In this document: one piece after another, positions 1 through 6,648 of the stretch
How positions within the stretch are numbered: the first letter of the stretch is position 1
Layout: every line of letters begins with the position of its first letter
Program-made: the position numbers and the translations under genes
The notes under the pieces: model-generated
Told to the model about the DNA's origin: nothing
The model's input: the letters and a program-made list of their open reading frames with translations, nothing else
Database searches by the model: none
NCBI GenBank assembly: GCA_016782405.1
Contig: JADHYO010000004.1
Location: 1 to 34,187 of the forward strand
Length of the DNA stretch: 34,187 bases
Direction: 5' to 3'
From: Candidatus Aenigmatarchaeota archaeon
Lineage (GTDB): Archaea > Aenigmatarchaeota > Aenigmatarchaeia > QMZP01

Positions 1-126
1 CATGCAATTTCATTCAATGTTCCAATTCTACTTAATTCTCTACCCATACGAATGAGCGTACTTCTAATTTGGATTATTGCCGGTTTGATAATTTACAAAT
101 ATGATAAGCAGCGGAATTTCCTTTAA
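1..126 (+). CDS. C-terminal end of a small membrane protein (cassette gene, 5' truncated by window)
   Basis: Frame 1 is open from the window edge to a TAA at 124-126, giving 41 residues. They include one clear hydrophobic span (VLLIWIIAGLIIY) followed by a basic tail (KYDKQRNFL), so the protein probably ends with one transmembrane helix and a cytoplasmic tail. The stop codon lies inside the CTTTAAC box of the first attC site, a common arrangement in integron cassettes where the gene runs up to its attC. The family cannot be told from this fragment. Confidence 0.55.
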   Translation, partial: HAISFNVPILLNSLPIRMSVLLIWIIAGLIIYKYDKQRNFL

Positions 127-193
127 CTAAGGCTTATGAGAAGTGGCTCCGCCACTTGGGTGACTGAAAGGAACATCATAAGCAATGTTAAAG
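121..193 (+). repeat. attC-like site 1
   Basis: It starts CTTTAAC and ends GTTAAAG, an attC R''/R' pair apart from the outermost base. Inner arms GCTTATGA and TCATAAGC pair over 8 bp, with a spacer longer on the left (TAAG) than on the right (AAT), which gives unpaired bases as in folded attC. A 7-bp hairpin (AAGTGGC/GCCACTT) fills the variable centre. Confidence 0.7.
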
Positions 194-253
194 GAGCGAA
201 ATTGTGAGCCAGCGAGTGAAACGAGCGTGAGTCGGCGGCGAAACGTTTAAGAA

Positions 254-592
254 TTGAACATATTAACTGATATTATGGATGATGGTATAGTGACTGGTAG
301 CAAGGATTTCCTTGGAATGAAAAAAGGTTCATTCATCAAATATAAGAATAGGACTTGTGACGTTGAAAGTCACCCAATTACATTAGAAAGCAGGCGATTC
401 GGTGAATTTACTGATCCGGATGGAAACGAGGGTGTTATATTGGAGGGGATGATTCACCATAAAGTGCCTTGGACTTATGATTTAACAGAAATGCGACGAA
501 TTTATTGTGAGAGTTTCAAACTTCCCAAAGGGGCTGTACATATATACAGAAAAAAGACAATAGAAACAACAGTCATAGATTTGATCGAATAG
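254..592 (+). CDS. Cassette-encoded hypothetical protein, 112 aa
   Basis: This ORF fills the cassette between attC sites 1 and 2, in the same direction as the array, and stops 25 bp before attC 2. I recognise no family. The protein is soluble and beta-rich looking, with a central segment of charged and aromatic residues (FTDPDGNEGVILEGMIHHK) and no signal peptide or membrane span. The long ORF starts at a TTG; an ATG eight codons in, at 278, gives a slightly shorter protein and may be the true start. An 11-bp inverted repeat (TCGGCGGCGAA / TTCGCCGCCGA) brackets the gene. An exchanged stress or defence factor would be usual for cassettes, but nothing in the sequence shows it. Confidence 0.6.
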   Translation: MNILTDIMDDGIVTGSKDFLGMKKGSFIKYKNRTCDVESHPITLESRRFGEFTDPDGNEGVILEGMIHHKVPWTYDLTEMRRIYCESFKLPKGAVHIYRKKTIETTVIDLIE

Positions 593-617
593 CATTTCTA
601 AATTCGCCGCCGATTTC

Positions 618-693
618 CTTTAACTAAGGCTTATCGACAGCTTCCCTTCGGGAAGTTGGGGCGAACCTGTGAGCTCGATAAGCAATGTTAAGT
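618..693 (+). repeat. attC-like site 2
   Basis: It starts CTTTAAC and ends GTTAAGT, the latter a match to the GTTRRRY core where integrase cuts. Arms GCTTATCGA and TCGATAAGC pair over 9 bp. The central part folds into CTTCCC-TTC-GGGAAG. The left arm reads TAAGG where the right reads AAT, giving the asymmetry expected of attC. Confidence 0.75.
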
Positions 694-755
694 GACCCGA
701 AGAATTTATTCTGAGGGCGAGCAGACGAAGTCTGCGAGAGTAAAAAGCGTCCCCT

Positions 756-1130
756 TCAAGAACGAAGCCAAGTTTCTGCTTCTTGTTTTGTCAAAAAATC
801 TCTACTGACAAAAGTATTGGAAGGATCATCTTGTTTTACGGTTGGTTTATTGCTAACAAATGCAAATCTTTCTACACCAACCTCATTATAACCCGCTACA
901 ACGTTCTTATTGCGCCAATCAATAATTTCAGGACTTAACTCGTAATTGAAGTCGCGCATATCAACAAGAAGTCTTTTGGTCTTCCTTAATTTTACTGTTT
1001 CAATCCATTTGAGTGCACAATGCTTAAAGTCATCATCTGTGAGATTTTTTGTCTCCTTTTTAAAACAAAGCTCTAGAATCCCATCAGATTCAGAAACCGA
1101 TATGAATTGATTATTGAAATATACTTCCAT
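756..1130 (-). CDS. STAS/SpoIIAA-like domain protein, 124 aa (cassette gene, reverse orientation)
   Basis: The protein looks like the SpoIIAA-like / STAS-SEC14 fold family: a central strand RLLVDMRDFNYELSPEIIDWRN, a later ERFAFVSNK strand, and a C-terminal EAETWLRS helix. These proteins are small alpha/beta domains, some lipid- or nucleotide-binding, mostly of unknown role. The gene sits alone between attC sites 2 and 3 but runs against the array direction, so it cannot be read from an upstream cassette promoter. An A/T-rich TATA-like tract lies just upstream of its ATG. The family call is from motif pattern only. Confidence 0.6.
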   Translation of the reverse strand: MEVYFNNQFISVSESDGILELCFKKETKNLTDDDFKHCALKWIETVKLRKTKRLLVDMRDFNYELSPEIIDWRNKNVVAGYNEVGVERFAFVSNKPTVKQDDPSNTFVSRDFLTKQEAETWLRS

Positions 1131-1200
1131 ACAGCTATAACTAGTTTAATATATTAATAATATTTTTGAGAAGGCAAATGTCTAGGCGACGCTTTATTTC

Positions 1201-1273
1201 ACTTAACTAAGGCTTATGACTTGTTGCTTTAGCAATAAGGGCGACCTTGGGAGCGTCATAAGCTATGTTAAGT
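1201..1273 (+). repeat. attC-like site 3
   Basis: It starts ACTTAAC (matches RYYYAAC) and ends GTTAAGT (matches GTTRRRY), so both outer boxes fit the attC consensus. Arms GCTTATGAC and GTCATAAGC pair over 9 bp, and the centre holds TTGTTGC-TTTA-GCAATAA. It shares TAAGGCTTAT with sites 1 and 2. Confidence 0.78.
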
Positions 1274-1588
1274 GACCGAGTTGTGTGCAACTCGGCCAGC
1301 CTCTGAAGGAGGCTGAGAGTCGCTGGTGGAGGGTTGTAAAAAAGCTGGTATGTACTCTCTGGTTAATCGATTATCATAATCAGGGAGATATAGCATACGG
1401 GGCCAATCCATTTCATCAAAGTATCCCACAGCCTGTGGTTTTCCTTCAACCCTTATATCAGCAATCAAAGGTTTGCGGCTTCCTGAATCTCCCGGGGGAT
1501 AAACCTTAAAACCAGCTTGAAGTAATCCATTCTTAAACGTTTTCCCTTCCTGCAAACCATCAAATGAATAACATTTAATTTCTCTCAT
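1268..1588 (-). CDS. Cassette-encoded hypothetical protein, 106 aa
   Basis: The ORF runs against the array between attC site 3 and the degenerate site 4. I do not recognise it. It has an alpha/beta-looking N-terminal half (MREIKCYSFDGLQEGKTFKN, then a PLIADIRVEGKPQAVGYFDEMDWPRM stretch) and a low-complexity tail rich in Ser and Pro that is encoded by the attC-adjacent hairpins. The ATG at 1588 is preferred over the upstream TTG (1606) because a TATA box (ATTTATAAA on the minus strand) lies about 25-30 bp upstream. The end of the reading frame overlaps the edge of attC 3, so the C-terminus may be cassette-junction sequence. Confidence 0.55.
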   Translation of the reverse strand: MREIKCYSFDGLQEGKTFKNGLLQAGFKVYPPGDSGSRKPLIADIRVEGKPQAVGYFDEMDWPRMLYLPDYDNRLTREYIPAFLQPSTSDSQPPSEAGRVAHNSVT

Positions 1589-1599
1589 ATTTTTAATTA

Positions 1600-1625
1600 A
1601 CCACAAAATTTATAAATACCACCGT
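1600..1625 (-). promoter_or_regulatory. TATA box for the reversed cassette gene
   Basis: On the minus strand GGTATTTATAAATTTTG precedes the ATG at 1588 by about 25 nt, an archaeal TATA spacing for a leaderless or short-leader mRNA. It lets the inverted cassette be transcribed without an integron promoter. Confidence 0.5.
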
Positions 1626-1638
1626 AGCCAGCGATTTC

Positions 1639-1676
1639 ACTTAACATCGCTTAAACGCATTGCGTTTAATGTCACT
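1639..1676 (+). repeat. Degenerate attC-like half site
   Basis: ACTTAAC is followed by a perfect hairpin TTAAACGC-ATT-GCGTTTAA, but the expected closing GTTAAGT is missing and the sequence runs on as TGTCACTG. It probably marks the worn end of the cassette array next to the ribosomal genes. Confidence 0.45.
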
Positions 1677-1716
1677 GTGAGGGGTTTTAGGCGAAGTTTT
1701 TTTCGTTTAAAAACAG

Positions 1717-2643
1717 TCACTGCTGGCTCTCCAGGGAGATGTGCTTGATTTCTAGTTTTTCTTCTCTTTTTGCGCGGATCCCCTTGCGGAGCATTATTAG
1801 GCGCTTTTTTGGGCCTGGGACACTGCCTGAAACAATCAGGTAAGATCCTTTCAACTGGCCGAAGTGTGTCCAGCCACCCTTTGGGGTCAGGGATTCGCCG
1901 AACTTGAGGATTTGTTTGTTGTACTCTGTCCTAGTTTGGAATCCCATCTGGCCTGCCATTGCTACAGAATTGGGAAGTATACGGGCAACGCCGCGCGGGC
2001 CCATAACACCAACGTGGCGGCGCTTCTTTTTGGCTTTTCTGTTGCGGATAGTTACACCGAACCTTTTGACAGGGCCTTGGAATCCTTTGCCTGTTGAAAC
2101 AGCTCTAACATCAATGAATTCACCTTCCTTGAAAATTTCATTGGCTTTAAGTTCCTTTCCAAGGAAAGCTTTAGCCTCGTCCCAACCACCTTTAACAGGG
2201 AGTTCAAAGAGATCTGGTTTTTTCTTGCCAGTGGCTTCGCGTGGTTTTGTGTGAACAACCAAGCGAAATTCGTCTCCCTCTAAGGACTTTTTTGTTTTCT
2301 TTGGGGTAGATGTTTTCCTGGGGAGGTCCTTTGAGATGGAATCGGCCCAGACTATACCAGTGTCGCGGAGGCCTTCAGAAGTTTTTTTGTATGCTTTTAT
2401 TCCTGCAACCACGAGTGGTGGGACTGCCAGGACTGTGGCGGGGAGGAACACTTCCTTGCCATGGCGTGGGGAGCCTTTTCTAACATTGACAACAGAGACT
2501 TGGGTCATGCCAGCTTTGTATCCAGCAAAGCCTAGCAAGCCTTTGCCTTCTGGCAGGGAGCCCATCTTGGGATGGATCCTCTTTGCTCGCTTCTTGGGCC
2601 AGAAGGCCCTACTCCCAGCAACTGGTTTGTGTCCTTTTGCCAT
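1717..2643 (-). CDS. rpl3: Large ribosomal subunit protein uL3
   Basis: uL3 binds 23S rRNA early in assembly, and its extension reaches the peptidyl-transferase centre. The archaeal N-terminus (GSRAFWPKKRAKRIHPK), the GFAGYKAGMTQV segment and the hallmark MAGQMGFQTRTEYNKQILK motif are all present. At 308 residues it is somewhat shorter than usual archaeal uL3. It is the last gene of the minus-strand group uS13-uS4-uS11-YbjQ-uL3. In most archaea uL3 precedes uL4 on the same strand; here uL4 starts about 1.8 kb from the uL3 start on the opposite strand, with four genes between. A T-rich stretch follows the stop before the cassette array. Confidence 0.96.
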   Translation of the reverse strand: MAKGHKPVAGSRAFWPKKRAKRIHPKMGSLPEGKGLLGFAGYKAGMTQVSVVNVRKGSPRHGKEVFLPATVLAVPPLVVAGIKAYKKTSEGLRDTGIVWADSISKDLPRKTSTPKKTKKSLEGDEFRLVVHTKPREATGKKKPDLFELPVKGGWDEAKAFLGKELKANEIFKEGEFIDVRAVSTGKGFQGPVKRFGVTIRNRKAKKKRRHVGVMGPRGVARILPNSVAMAGQMGFQTRTEYNKQILKFGESLTPKGGWTHFGQLKGSYLIVSGSVPGPKKRLIMLRKGIRAKREEKLEIKHISLESQQ

Positions 2644-2662
2644 ATTACACCTTTTTTAATTA

Positions 2663-2977
2663 TTACCTCAACTTTACTGCTGTCCCATAAACCAGGATTT
2701 CAGCAGCTGATTTCATTACCTGGCTGGTGCTGAAGCGGATATTTATCACAGCATCAGCCTTTAGCTCAACTGCCTGGTCTTCCATCCGCTTTAGGGCTTC
2801 CTCACGTGCTTCCACGAGCATCTCTGTATACTCCTTTAGCTCGCCGCCTACAATCTGGCGGAGTCCAGAGACAATGTCCTTGCCAAACCACTTGGCGCGG
2901 ATGGTGTTTCCTTTCACCACTCCCAATATCTCGCTGATTTGCTTTTCTGGGATTGAATCAGTTGTTGTTGTTATCAT
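2663..2977 (-). CDS. ybjQ: YbjQ/UPF0145 family protein, 104 aa
   Basis: After the chosen ATG the protein reads MITTTTDSIPEKQISEILGVVKGNTIRAKW, followed by the family's EYTEMLVEAREEALKRMEDQAVELKADAVINIRF and the closing EILVYGTAVKL. This matches the YbjQ (heavy-metal-binding-like) family, small alpha/beta proteins that form pentamers and whose function is unsettled. The track start at 3028 lies inside uS11. The ATG at 2977, 5 nt after the uS11 stop, fits family length and operon spacing better. Its place between uS11 and uL3 is unusual; I know no link to ribosomes. Confidence 0.85.
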   Translation of the reverse strand: MITTTTDSIPEKQISEILGVVKGNTIRAKWFGKDIVSGLRQIVGGELKEYTEMLVEAREEALKRMEDQAVELKADAVINIRFSTSQVMKSAAEILVYGTAVKLR

Positions 2978-2981
2978 AATA

Positions 2982-3377
2982 TTACACCCTTCGGCCGCGG
3001 CGGCCGCCTTTCTTTCTGCAACCATCATGTGCGATTGGGGTTACATCCTCGATCGCTCCAATCCTTAGGCCTGCCCGCACTAAAGCGCGGATTGCAGGTT
3101 GGGCTCCTTGGCCAGGCATTTTCTTTTTCTGGCCTCCCTGGGCCCTGACCCTCAAATGAACACCAGTAATGCCGCGTGAAAGCGCTTCCATTCCAGCTCG
3201 TCTGGCTGCCTGCATGGCAGGATAAGCCATTCCTTTGTCTTTGGATCTGGATGTTGCCATCCCGCCTGAGTAGCGGGCAATTGTTTCAGCTCCAGTAAGG
3301 TCTGTAATATGAATAATTGTATTGTTGACACTTGAGTAAATGTGTGCAACACCCCATTTTGGTTTTTTCTCTGCCAT
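2982..3377 (-). CDS. rps11: Small ribosomal subunit protein uS11
   Basis: uS11 sits on the platform of the small subunit near the mRNA exit. [27 protein letters not shown], the GGM turn, the [10 protein letters not shown] helix and the basic tail [13 protein letters not shown] are standard for archaeal uS11, and 131 residues is normal length. It starts 3 nt after the uS4 stop and is followed 5 nt later by ybjQ. In many archaea uS11 is followed by rpoD; here rpoD is 13 kb away next to nusA. Confidence 0.97.
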   Translation of the reverse strand: MAEKKPKWGVAHIYSSVNNTIIHITDLTGAETIARYSGGMATSRSKDKGMAYPAMQAARRAGMEALSRGITGVHLRVRAQGGQKKKMPGQGAQPAIRALVRAGLRIGAIEDVTPIAHDGCRKKGGRRGRRV

Positions 3378-3379
3378 AC

Positions 3380-3904
3380 TTACTCCTCTCCTCCCTCATC
3401 TGCCTGTTCAGGTGCAGCAGCCACGCCTCTTCGGGTAGGGGGTTTGGGTTGCTTGAATGATGATTTAATTGCAGATTCTTCTTCCACAGTAACAATGTAT
3501 GAAGGGAATACGGTCTTCCGGCCTTTCACTCTCACAAAACCATGGACAATTGACTGTCGGGCTTGTTTAGTTGTTTTGGCCATTCCAGCCTTGAACACAA
3601 TTGTTTCCAACCTTCTTTCAAGAAGGTTACTTACGGTCAAACCAAGTACATCATCCAGGCTGGATCCTTTGGGGAGAAGCCCAAGCTTTGCAAGCTTCTT
3701 CAATAGAATTTCCTCTTTCTCTTTGTCACTAACTGAAATAAGTTTTCTTGCTCGCTGACGGAATCCGCGGACCATTTCTTCTGCTATCCATATTTCCTTT
3801 TTTCTTCTCAAGCCGTAGCTTTTCTTCAGCTCCTTACCCTCTTTGAGTTGTTCAGTATCATACGGGCGCTTGGGCCTCTTGAATCGCTTTCTGAGTTTTT
3901 TCAT
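3380..3904 (-). CDS. rps4: Small ribosomal subunit protein uS4
   Basis: uS4 nucleates 16S assembly. The S4 RNA-binding domain is clear at residues 100-150 ([32 protein letters not shown]), after the archaeal N-terminal [10 protein letters not shown] element. Its 174 residues fit archaeal uS4. The C-terminus ends in an acidic low-complexity tail (EQADEGGEE). It is tightly spaced in the uS13-uS4-uS11 operon (4 nt and 2 nt gaps), so it is presumably co-translated. Confidence 0.97.
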   Translation of the reverse strand: MKKLRKRFKRPKRPYDTEQLKEGKELKKSYGLRRKKEIWIAEEMVRGFRQRARKLISVSDKEKEEILLKKLAKLGLLPKGSSLDDVLGLTVSNLLERRLETIVFKAGMAKTTKQARQSIVHGFVRVKGRKTVFPSYIVTVEEESAIKSSFKQPKPPTRRGVAAAPEQADEGGEE

Positions 3905-3908
3905 AACA

Positions 3909-4388
3909 TCACTTCTTCTTTGCCTTTGCGGGTTGTTGCTTTGATCTGCTCACCCCAACCGTCTTCCCCTTGCGGAATGAACCGCGGGTGCGCTGCCCAC
4001 GGACCGGAAGGCCGGCAGCGTGCCTGATACCTTTGTATAGGCGAAGCTTCTTCATCATGTTCAGGTCTGTTCTCTTGGCAAAATCCAGGGCAGATGCACT
4101 AACATGCTTGTCTGTTCCTTGTATTAGATCCTTCCTCCTGTTCAGCATCCAAATAGGGAGAGAGAATTTCTGTGGGTTCTGAATAATTTCAGCTAGTTTA
4201 TCAAGTTCTTCCTGTGACAATGATGAAAGCTTTTTGTCCCCAAGCCCTGAAATCTTGGATATTGCATTACTAAACATAAACCCAACGCCGGGGATCCGCC
4301 TTATTGCTGCTTTTACTGGCTTGTCCCCTTCCAGATTGGTCTCTACAAGCCTTATTATGTTCCCGGTCTTACCTGCTTTCCTTTCCAT
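3909..4388 (-). CDS. rps13: Small ribosomal subunit protein uS13
   Basis: uS13 lies on the head of the small subunit and forms intersubunit bridges. The IRRIPGVGFMFSNAISKISGLGDKK helix-hairpin-helix-like segment, the KHVSASALDF segment and the RLYKGIRHAAGLPVRGQRTRGSFRKGK loop are diagnostic. It is the first gene of the minus-strand ribosomal cluster. A TATA-like element (TTATAATATATAAAT on the minus strand) lies 20-40 nt upstream of its ATG, divergent from the uL4 promoter. Confidence 0.97.
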   Translation of the reverse strand: MERKAGKTGNIIRLVETNLEGDKPVKAAIRRIPGVGFMFSNAISKISGLGDKKLSSLSQEELDKLAEIIQNPQKFSLPIWMLNRRKDLIQGTDKHVSASALDFAKRTDLNMMKKLRLYKGIRHAAGLPVRGQRTRGSFRKGKTVGVSRSKQQPAKAKKK

Positions 4389-4404
4389 ATCATCACTAAT
4401 GCAT

Positions 4405-4450
4405 CCATTATTTATATATTATAAGCTCCCTAAAGGGATTTTATAAGGGG
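4405..4450. promoter_or_regulatory. Divergent promoters for the uS13 and uL4 operons
   Basis: The 96-bp gap between uS13 and uL4 contains a minus-strand TATA tract (around 4408-4425) and a plus-strand TTTTATAAGG (4440-4449), each 25-40 bp from the respective start codon. Two ribosomal operons are therefore likely driven back to back. Confidence 0.5.
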
Positions 4451-4484
4451 CGCTCTTTTAAAGCATCTTACATAAGAAGTGGCT

Positions 4485-5204
4485 ATGAAAGTCCAAGTAC
4501 ACACACTGCATGGGGAAAAGAGGGGAGAAATTGCCCTGGGAAAGGCTTTTTCCACTCCGATAAGGGAAGATATTATTAGAAGAGCCTTTCTTGCTGAATC
4601 TTCACTGAAAAGACAGATCCGCGGAGCAGACCCACTAGCGGGCAAAAGGACGTCTGCGCATTATCACGGTCTTAGAGGATACAGATGGTCAATGATGAAC
4701 AGGGAGATGGCAAGGATGAAGAGAATTCATGGTCAAGGGTTTCTCAATTACACTGCACGATTTGTGCCCCAAGCAACAAAGGGGAGGAAAGCACACCCCC
4801 CAAAGACAGAGAAAAATTGGGAAAAGAAAATCAACAACAAGGAGCGGATTTATGCGTTGCTTTCTGCTATTTCAGCCTCTGCAAAGGGGATGGTTGTTGT
4901 AGAGGACAATTTTCAGGAGCTGAAAAAAACCAAGGAAGTTGCTGCTGCCCTGGAAAAGCTTGGCATTATTTTCAAGGAAAAGAAAACAATCCGTTCGGGT
5001 AAGGGGACTCGCAGGGGAAGGAAATACAAAAGGTCGCGTGGGCCATTGATTATTGTAGCTAAAGACAATAAAGTGCCCAGTCCTCCAGGGTTTGATGTGA
5101 AGATACTCAAAGACTTACAGGTCTCTGACCTTGCTCCAGGAGGCAATCTAGGAAGGGTGTGCATCTGGACGCGCTCTGCTGCTGAGGAGGCAGGGAAATT
5201 ATGA
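4485..5204 (+). CDS. rpl4: Large ribosomal subunit protein uL4
   Basis: uL4 lines the peptide exit tunnel. The N-terminal VHTLHGEKRGEIAL, the long conserved loop with AHYHGLRGYRWSMMNREMARMKRIHGQ, and the GRKYKRSRGPLIIVAKDN region with C-terminal LAPGGNLGRVCIWT identify it. I use ATG 4485; a GTG two codons earlier (4479) is possible. It opens the plus-strand S10/spc-type operon. Its last codons overlap the uL23 start (ATGA), implying coupled translation. Confidence 0.96.
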   Translation: MKVQVHTLHGEKRGEIALGKAFSTPIREDIIRRAFLAESSLKRQIRGADPLAGKRTSAHYHGLRGYRWSMMNREMARMKRIHGQGFLNYTARFVPQATKGRKAHPPKTEKNWEKKINNKERIYALLSAISASAKGMVVVEDNFQELKKTKEVAAALEKLGIIFKEKKTIRSGKGTRRGRKYKRSRGPLIIVAKDNKVPSPPGFDVKILKDLQVSDLAPGGNLGRVCIWTRSAAEEAGKL

Positions 5205-5566
5205 AAGAGAAAAAACCAAAAACAAAGGAGAAGCCTGTGAAAGATGTAAAGGAAAAACCCAAAGTAAAGGAGAAGTTGCCAAAAAAACCAGTAGCAGAGG
5301 AGGCTTATGATCCTTGGAAAACGTTGCTGCACCCGCACTTGGCCGAGAAGGCAATGACAATGGTGGAACTGCAGAACAAACTAACGTTCATTGTCAACAA
5401 AAAAGCCACCAAGGGAGAGATTGCAGAGGCAGTTGAGAAAGGCTTCCATGTTGAAGTTCAGAAAGTTAATGTTGAGGTTACAATGAAAGGCCTGAAGAAG
5501 GCGTATGTTACACTGGGTCCAAAACATTCAGCAGCTGACATTGCGACCAGGCTTGGCATGATATAG
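5201..5566 (+). CDS. rpl23: Large ribosomal subunit protein uL23
   Basis: uL23 stands at the tunnel exit and docks SRP and the translocon. The core (HPHLAEKAMTMVELQNKLTFIVNKKATKGEIAEAVEKGF ... VNVEVTMKGLKKAYVTL) occupies residues 45-121. It is preceded by a 40-residue extension made almost only of Lys, Glu, Pro and Val, unlike minimal archaeal uL23. Similar Lys/Pro/Ala tails occur on uS3 and uL24 in this window. The start overlaps uL4 by 4 nt. Confidence 0.95.
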   Translation: MKEKKPKTKEKPVKDVKEKPKVKEKLPKKPVAEEAYDPWKTLLHPHLAEKAMTMVELQNKLTFIVNKKATKGEIAEAVEKGFHVEVQKVNVEVTMKGLKKAYVTLGPKHSAADIATRLGMI

Positions 5567-5574
5567 GTGAGCGT

Positions 5575-6237
5575 ATGGGAAAGAGAATTATTCAGCAGAG
5601 AAGAGGGCGCGGTTCATCCACCTACAGGGTTCCTGAGAAATCATTCAAACCCCACATCATATATCAGAACAAGAAAGGTGTGGTGAAGGACATTGTCTCC
5701 AATCCACTCTCTGACGCACCGTTGGCAAAGATTGAATACGATGATCATTCACATGGCTATATTGTAGCTCCTGAGGGAATTAAGGTGGGGGACCACTCAC
5801 ATGAAAGGGTTTTTCCGCTTTCAGAAATAAAGGAGGGAAGCCACATCTGCGCAATAGAAACATTCCCACATTCTGGCCCCAAGCTCTGCAGGAGCCCAGG
5901 GACTTTTGCTGTTCTTGTTTCCAAAGGAAAGAAATCAGTTGTTCGCCTTCCAAGCAGGGAAAAGAAAACGCTTCATCCAAGCTGCCGCGCAATAATTGGG
6001 ATTCCAGCAGGTGATGGCCGCGCAGAGAAACCTTTTGTGAAGGCTGGTTCCAAGTCACATGCAATGAAAGCAAGGGGCAAGCTCTACCCCAGGACCTCTG
6101 GGAAGGGGATGAATATTGTTGACCACCCTTATGGTGGGTCAGGTCACGGCAAGGTGAGGAGGCCTGTTTCCCGTCATGCTCCGCCAGGAAGGAAGGTTGG
6201 GACAGTTTCCCCCAGGAGGACAGGGAAGAAGAAATAA
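5575..6237 (+). CDS. rpl2: Large ribosomal subunit protein uL2
   Basis: uL2 is essential for subunit joining and peptidyl transfer. GKRIIQQRRGRGSSTYRVP, the GDHSHERVFPLSEIKEGSHICAIE segment, and the universally conserved C-terminal loop around HPYGGSGHGKVRRPVSRHAPPGRKVG are all present, so the catalytically important His is retained. At 220 residues it is slightly short for archaea (about 235-245). An unknown ORF, not uS19, follows directly. Confidence 0.96.
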   Translation: MGKRIIQQRRGRGSSTYRVPEKSFKPHIIYQNKKGVVKDIVSNPLSDAPLAKIEYDDHSHGYIVAPEGIKVGDHSHERVFPLSEIKEGSHICAIETFPHSGPKLCRSPGTFAVLVSKGKKSVVRLPSREKKTLHPSCRAIIGIPAGDGRAEKPFVKAGSKSHAMKARGKLYPRTSGKGMNIVDHPYGGSGHGKVRRPVSRHAPPGRKVGTVSPRRTGKKK

Positions 6238-6260
6238 ATTGTTTTCGGTTAATTTTAATT

Positions 6261-6647
6261 ATGAGAGTAAAAATAAAAGATTTCAAAAATAGGGCAGAAT
6301 CACTGGGAGGAAAAGTTAGAATAAAGAGAGATCAAAGTATAGGAGACTATCTCCTGCAGATAGGAAACAAGTACGGCCTTTTTACTGAATATACGTTTTT
6401 AAAGAAGAAGCCTGGTATTGGTCTTAATTATCTGAATAGTGTCTACAAAATGCTAGACCTTGCTTCTAGGTATCTTGATGAGGAAAGCCTTGGAGATAAT
6501 ACAGATAAAGCAAGGTTAAAAATAGATGGTCTGAGTCGCTTAATAATTAATTATATCTTCAACCCAAGGGACAAAGAGACTTTAAGCTCAATGGACGATA
6601 ATATTAATGATATCATGAAATTGGTTGATGAAACAGTTGAAGGATAA
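6261..6647 (+). CDS. Hypothetical protein between uL2 and uS19, 128 aa
   Basis: I do not recognise this protein. It begins MRVKIKDFKNRAESLGGKVRIKRDQ and is mostly helical in appearance, with a mixed-charge second half (YLDEESLGDNTDKARLKIDGLSRLIINYIF) and an acidic end (MDDNINDIMKLVDETVEG). It has no membrane span, zinc motif or signal peptide. The ATG is preceded by an A/T-rich tract (TTAATTTTAATT) that could be its own TATA box. It ends one nt before the uS19 start, so it is probably expressed with the ribosomal operon. uL2 and uS19 are adjacent in nearly all archaea, so this is an insertion. Confidence 0.7.
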   Translation: MRVKIKDFKNRAESLGGKVRIKRDQSIGDYLLQIGNKYGLFTEYTFLKKKPGIGLNYLNSVYKMLDLASRYLDEESLGDNTDKARLKIDGLSRLIINYIFNPRDKETLSSMDDNINDIMKLVDETVEG

Positions 6648-6648
6648 T

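Larger units (their letters stand above)
1..1690 (+). mobile_element. Integron-like gene cassette array (integrase not in window)
   Basis: Four small unrelated ORFs alternate with three imperfect palindromes, each starting YTTAAC and ending GTTAA, spaced about 500-580 bp apart. This is the layout of integron cassettes, each one a gene plus an attC site exchanged by a tyrosine recombinase, IntI. No integrase or attI is visible, so it would lie left of the window. The array stops just before the 3' end of the minus-strand uL3 gene. Integron arrays have been reported in archaeal metagenome assemblies, so the call is plausible for an archaeon. The cassette ORFs have no family in common, which is typical. 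An alternative is a set of dispersed structured repeats around small genes. Confidence 0.72.
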
